DNA of 17,458 nucleotides from Actinomycetota bacterium (GTDB lineage Bacteria; Actinomycetota; Actinomycetes; Nanopelagicales; Nanopelagicaceae), in NCBI GenBank assembly GCA_009705025.1, contig WLDA01000003.1, forward strand, positions 1-17,458, in the 5' to 3' direction. Of the stretch, positions 14,409-17,458 are shown piece after piece. Every line of letters starts with the position of its first letter. Position 1 is the first letter of the stretch. Position numbers and translations under genes: made by a program. The notes below the pieces were generated by a model, which was not told the origin of the DNA, did not search any database, and was given only the letters and a program-made list of their open reading frames with translations.

Positions 14409-16910
14409 TTACGCAGTTGGCGCTTCCGCAAGATTTTCTGGTGAATCAGGCATAGTTGTCTTCGGCGCTCCCACGAATGTGAATTTCGCTTCTGCTCCTT
14501 CACCTTCAACATCTACAACAATAATTTCGCCGGCTTTAAGTTCGCCAAAGAGGATTCGCTCTGAGAGCGCATCTTCGATTTCACGTTGAATTGTGCGACG
14601 CAATGGACGAGCGCCCATAAGTGGGTCGTACCCACGAGCTGCAAGTAATTCCTTTGCAGCAGTTGTGAGTTCGATTCCCATATCTTTTGCGCGCAAACGC
14701 TCATCAAGGTTTGCAACCATGAGATCAACAATTTGAATAATTTGATCCTTCGTCAACTGGTGGAAGACGATGATGTCATCGATACGGTTGAGGAATTCTG
14801 GGCGGAAGTGAGTCTTGAGTTCATCACTTACCTTGCCCTTCATGCGCTCATAATTTGTTAGATCATCATCGCTATTTGCAAAGCCAAGACCGAGACTCTT
14901 TGAAATATCGCGAGTACCAAGGTTTGTAGTCATGATGATGACAGTATTTTTGAAGTCAACAGTGCGACCTTGCGCATCTGTTAGGCGACCATCTTCTAAT
15001 ACCTGTAAGAGTGAGTTGAAGATATCTGGGTGGGCCTTTTCAATTTCATCAAAGAGAACAACAGAGAATGGACGACGACGAACCTTCTCAGTGAGTTGTC
15101 CACCTTCGTCATATCCAACATATCCTGGAGGTGCACCGAAGAGTCGTGATGCGGTGTGACGCTCTGAATATTCAGACATATCAAGTTGAATAAGTGCATC
15201 TTGATCACCAAATAAGAATGAAGCAAGTGTTCGTGAAAGCTCCGTCTTACCAACACCTGATGGGCCAGCAAAAATAAATGATCCACCTGGGCGCTTTGGA
15301 TCTTTCAATCCTGCGCGTGTACGGCGAATTGCTTGTGATAGCGCTTTGATTGCTTGGTCTTGACCAATAACACGGCGATGCAATTCATCTTCCATGCGAA
15401 GTAGTCGAGCAGTCTCTTCTTCAGTCAACTTGAATACTGGAATACCAGTTGATGCAGACAGTACTTGTGCAATAAGTTCTTCATCGACTTCAGTTACCTT
15501 GTCGAGATCAGTTGCTTTCCAATGCTTCTCTGCTTCTTGCTTCTCGATGATAAGTGTCTTTTCCTTATCGCGAAGTGATGCTGCAAGTTCGAAATCTTGG
15601 CCATCGATGGCTGATTCCTTCTCTTTGCGAGCGCTAGCAATTTTTTCATCGAATTCGCGAAGTTCTGCAGGTGCAGTCATACGCTTGATGCGAAGACGTG
15701 ATCCTGCTTCATCAATAAGGTCAATCGCCTTATCTGGCAAGAATCGATCTGAAATATAGCGATCAGCCATATTTGCAGCAGCCGATAGCGCACCATCTGT
15801 AATAGATACGCGGTGGTGTGTTTCATAGCGATCGCGTAGTCCGCGCAAAATTTCAATTGTGTGAGCAACTGATGGCTCTTTTACTTGAATTGGTTGGAAA
15901 CGACGCTCGAGTGCAGCATCTTTCTCTAGGTGCTTGCGATATTCATCAAGTGTTGTTGCACCAATTGTCTGTAACTCACCGCGTGCAAGCATTGGTTTCA
16001 AGATGCTCGCTGCATCAATTGCACCTTCTGCTGCTCCTGCGCCAACAAGTGTGTGAATTTCGTCAATAAATAGAATGATGTCGCCGCGAGTTTTGATTTC
16101 TTTGAGAACTTTCTTGAGGCGCTCTTCAAAATCTCCGCGATAGCGGCTACCTGCAACAAGTGCACCGAGATCGAGTGAATAAAGCTGCTTATCTTTCAAT
16201 GTTTCTGGAACATCGTTTTTCACAATTGCTTGTGCAAGCCCTTCAACAACTGCAGTCTTTCCAACACCTGGCTCACCGATGAGAACTGGATTATTTTTTG
16301 TACGACGCGAAAGTACCTGCATCACGCGTTCAATCTCTGTCTCACGACCAATTACTGGATCAAGCTTTCCTTCACGTGCTGCTTGTGTGAGGTTGCGACC
16401 AAATTGATCAAGAACTAATGATGTAGATGGAGTTCCTTCAGCTGGACCATTTGAAGCAACTGCTTCTTTTCCTTGGTAACCAGAAAGTAATTGAATTACT
16501 TGTTGGCGAACGCGATTGAGGTCGGCACCAAGTTTTACTAATACTTGAGCAGCAACGCCTTCGCCTTCACGGATAAGTCCAAGCAAAATATGTTCTGTTC
16601 CGATGTAATTATGACCAAGTTGAAGTGCTTCACGAAGCGAGAGTTCCAAAACTTTTTTTGCACGAGGTGTAAATGGAATATGACCACTAGGTGCTTGTTG
16701 ACCTTGACCGATAATTTCTTCTACTTGTGCGCGTACGCCCTCAAGTGAGATGCCCATGGATTCGAGCGCTTTAGCTGCAACGCCTTCACCTTCGTGAATG
16801 AGGCCAAGAAGTATGTGCTCAGTACCGATGTAATTGTGATTGAGCATGCGTGCCTCTTCTTGGGCAAGCACGACTACACGTCTAGCTCGGTCGGTAAAGC
16901 GCTCAAACAT
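14409..16910 (-). CDS. clpC: ATP-dependent Clp protease ATP-binding subunit ClpC
   Basis: From ATG 16910 the product is 833 residues. It is the AAA+ unfoldase that feeds substrates to ClpP. The N-domain holds two Clp_N repeats, seen as two copies of [14 protein letters not shown] (25-38 and 100-113). AAA+ module 1 has Walker A GEPGVGKT at 212-219 and Walker B ILFIDEI at 279-285; the UVR-like middle segment is about 420-460; module 2 has Walker A GPSGVGKT at 549-556 and Walker [10 protein letters not shown] at 617-625. LGLGF at 673-677 is the ClpP-docking loop candidate. An in-frame ATG at 16925 would add MRSPP, but it overlaps the GAGGAG ribosome binding site, so 16910 is the better start. 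Regulation by ClgR is known in actinobacteria, though I see no clear ClgR box here. Confidence 0.97.
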   Translation of the reverse strand: MFERFTDRARRVVVLAQEEARMLNHNYIGTEHILLGLIHEGEGVAAKALESMGISLEGVRAQVEEIIGQGQQAPSGHIPFTPRAKKVLELSLREALQLGHNYIGTEHILLGLIREGEGVAAQVLVKLGADLNRVRQQVIQLLSGYQGKEAVASNGPAEGTPSTSLVLDQFGRNLTQAAREGKLDPVIGRETEIERVMQVLSRRTKNNPVLIGEPGVGKTAVVEGLAQAIVKNDVPETLKDKQLYSLDLGALVAGSRYRGDFEERLKKVLKEIKTRGDIILFIDEIHTLVGAGAAEGAIDAASILKPMLARGELQTIGATTLDEYRKHLEKDAALERRFQPIQVKEPSVAHTIEILRGLRDRYETHHRVSITDGALSAAANMADRYISDRFLPDKAIDLIDEAGSRLRIKRMTAPAELREFDEKIASARKEKESAIDGQDFELAASLRDKEKTLIIEKQEAEKHWKATDLDKVTEVDEELIAQVLSASTGIPVFKLTEEETARLLRMEDELHRRVIGQDQAIKALSQAIRRTRAGLKDPKRPGGSFIFAGPSGVGKTELSRTLASFLFGDQDALIQLDMSEYSERHTASRLFGAPPGYVGYDEGGQLTEKVRRRPFSVVLFDEIEKAHPDIFNSLLQVLEDGRLTDAQGRTVDFKNTVIIMTTNLGTRDISKSLGLGFANSDDDLTNYERMKGKVSDELKTHFRPEFLNRIDDIIVFHQLTKDQIIQIVDLMVANLDERLRAKDMGIELTTAAKELLAARGYDPLMGARPLRRTIQREIEDALSERILFGELKAGEIIVVDVEGEGAEAKFTFVGAPKTTMPDSPENLAEAPTA

Positions 16911-16917
16911 CGGCGGG

Positions 16918-16923
16918 CTCCTC
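16918..16923 (-). promoter_or_regulatory. Ribosome binding site deciding the clpC start
   Basis: GAGGAG lies 7 nt before ATG 16910. It overlaps the in-frame ATG at 16925, which is therefore unlikely to be used. clpC is the clearest leadered gene in the window. Confidence 0.75.
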
Positions 16924-16943
16924 ATTCATGGTTCGTGGCTCTA

Positions 16944-16949
16944 AGCCTA
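16944..16949 (-). promoter_or_regulatory. Possible -10 box of clpC
   Basis: TAGGCT on the minus strand matches the -10 hexamer seen before radA and the gene at 11360. It would give a leader of roughly 27 nt. No convincing -35 is visible. Confidence 0.3.
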
Positions 16950-16998
16950 ATACCCACATGCATAGGCACGCGAGGCGGATAGCTTCTGACTTCTATAA

Positions 16999-17034
16999 CC
17001 CCAGATATGGGCTACTTATGCCCGAGATATGGCT
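16999..17034 (-). repeat. Two imperfect direct repeats upstream of clpC
   Basis: CCCAGATATGGGCT (17000-17013) and CCGAGATATGGCT (17022-17034) share AGATATGG, with the AGATAT cores 22 bp apart, about two helical turns. Each copy is also a small inverted repeat (CCC...GGG; GCC...GGC). They lie in the 128-bp gap between the acetyltransferase stop and clpC, 50 to 90 bp upstream of the possible clpC -10. They may be activator sites; a terminator is less likely, as no T-run follows on the minus strand. Confidence 0.4.
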
Positions 17035-17038
17035 AAAT

Positions 17039-17458
17039 CTAGAGTTTTTTGAGCATGCGGGTATTGCCCAATGTATTTGGCTTCACCGATTCGAGATCGA
17101 GGAATTCGGCGATACCGGCATCGTAGGAACGTAGAAGTTCGGCATATACATCGGGGTCAACTGGGGTGCCATCAATAATTTCAAATCCATGACGACCAAA
17201 AAATTGCGTTTCAAATGTTAAGCAAAAAATTCTTTTCACACCGATGTTTTTTGCACGTGCTGTTATCGCTTCCATAATTTGGTTGCCGATTCCAGTTCCC
17301 TGTAATTCTTCAGTTACTGCAACCGTGCGAACTTCTGCCAAGTCTTCCCACAGAATATGGAGTGCTCCACATCCCACAACTTCACCATCTTTTACTGCAA
17401 CAGTAAATTCTTGAGTGCTTTCATAAAGAGTTACAGTTTCTTTTGAAAGCAATCGACC
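17039..17458 (-). CDS. argA: Amino-acid N-acetyltransferase, GNAT family (ArgA, Rv2747-like), 5' end outside the window
   Basis: The visible part is 139 residues plus the stop, open to the right edge. A GNAT fold is shown by AEVRTVAVTEELQGTGIG, where QGTGIG (53-58 of the visible part) is the acetyl-CoA pyrophosphate loop, and by FFGRHGFE. The opening GRLLSKETVTLYE...EFTVAV matches the internal part of the short actinobacterial N-acetylglutamate synthase type (M. tuberculosis Rv2747, about 170 residues). A TTG at 17452 is in frame but would cut the family's N-terminus, so the true start is beyond 17458. This enzyme acetylates glutamate in the first step of arginine synthesis. Another amino-acid acetyltransferase activity cannot be excluded. 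Confidence 0.82.
   Translation of the reverse strand, partial: GRLLSKETVTLYESTQEFTVAVKDGEVVGCGALHILWEDLAEVRTVAVTEELQGTGIGNQIMEAITARAKNIGVKRIFCLTFETQFFGRHGFEIIDGTPVDPDVYAELLRSYDAGIAEFLDLESVKPNTLGNTRMLKKL

Noticed and set aside
16911..17038. ClgR or HspR (HAIR) site upstream of clpC
   Set aside because: The nearest match, CGCCTCGCG, has the wrong spacing for the ClgR consensus, and no CTTGAG/CTCAAG pair is present.
1..17458. CRISPR array, transposon, prophage, toxin-antitoxin or defence island
   Set aside because: No regularly spaced repeats, transposase, integrase or paired small toxin/antitoxin genes are visible; nearly all sequence is accounted for by housekeeping genes and two secreted proteins.

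Overview
The window reads as chromosomal DNA from a small-genome, A+T-leaning actinobacterium. The actinobacterial signs are: a 32-residue ribosomal protein bS22; a ClpC opening with the standard actinobacterial N-domain; an XPB-type helicase together with its helicase-associated partner; a short iron-sulphur MutY; and a mycobacterial-type ArgA acetyltransferase. Modest GC by eye, very tight packing (overlapping or abutting genes, no gene-free stretch above about 130 bp) and frequent leaderless promoters fit the freshwater acI/Nanopelagicales lineage. That placement is inference; no marker gene was compared.

Layout. 1-350 (-) is the 5' part of a histidine phosphatase. It is divergent from 401-1168 (+), a HAD-IB phosphatase. 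1220-6157 (+) is a three-gene, translationally coupled operon: XPB-associated WYL-type protein, M20 metallopeptidase, XPB helicase. Facing it on the minus strand are an unknown 108-residue protein and a glutaredoxin-like protein (6694-6120); the glutaredoxin gene overlaps the XPB 3' end. 6730-9114 (+) encodes a large secreted HExxH protein with an FnIII-like domain and repeated propeller-like segments. 9118-11290 (-) holds, in transcription order, proC, a secreted propeller-like protein and bS22. 11360-12169 (+) is a ten-cysteine conserved hypothetical. 12193-14408 (+) is radA-mutY, overlapping by 4 bp. 14409-16910 (-) is clpC, its stop codon touching that of mutY. 17039-17458 (-) is an ArgA-type acetyltransferase cut by the window edge.

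How the genes work together. DNA maintenance dominates (XPB pair, RadA, MutY). Protein quality control (ClpC), redox (glutaredoxin-like), proline and arginine synthesis (ProC, ArgA-like) and the small ribosomal subunit (bS22) make up most of the rest. The two secreted proteins are the least conserved-looking content.

No CRISPR array, tRNA, rRNA, transposon, phage gene, toxin-antitoxin pair or defence island was seen. I found no clear new multi-gene system. The better leads are the peptidase embedded in the XPB operon, the HExxH/propeller protein, the ten-cysteine protein, the repeated TANNNT-(6 to 9 nt)-start promoters, and two operator-like repeats, before 1220 and before clpC.
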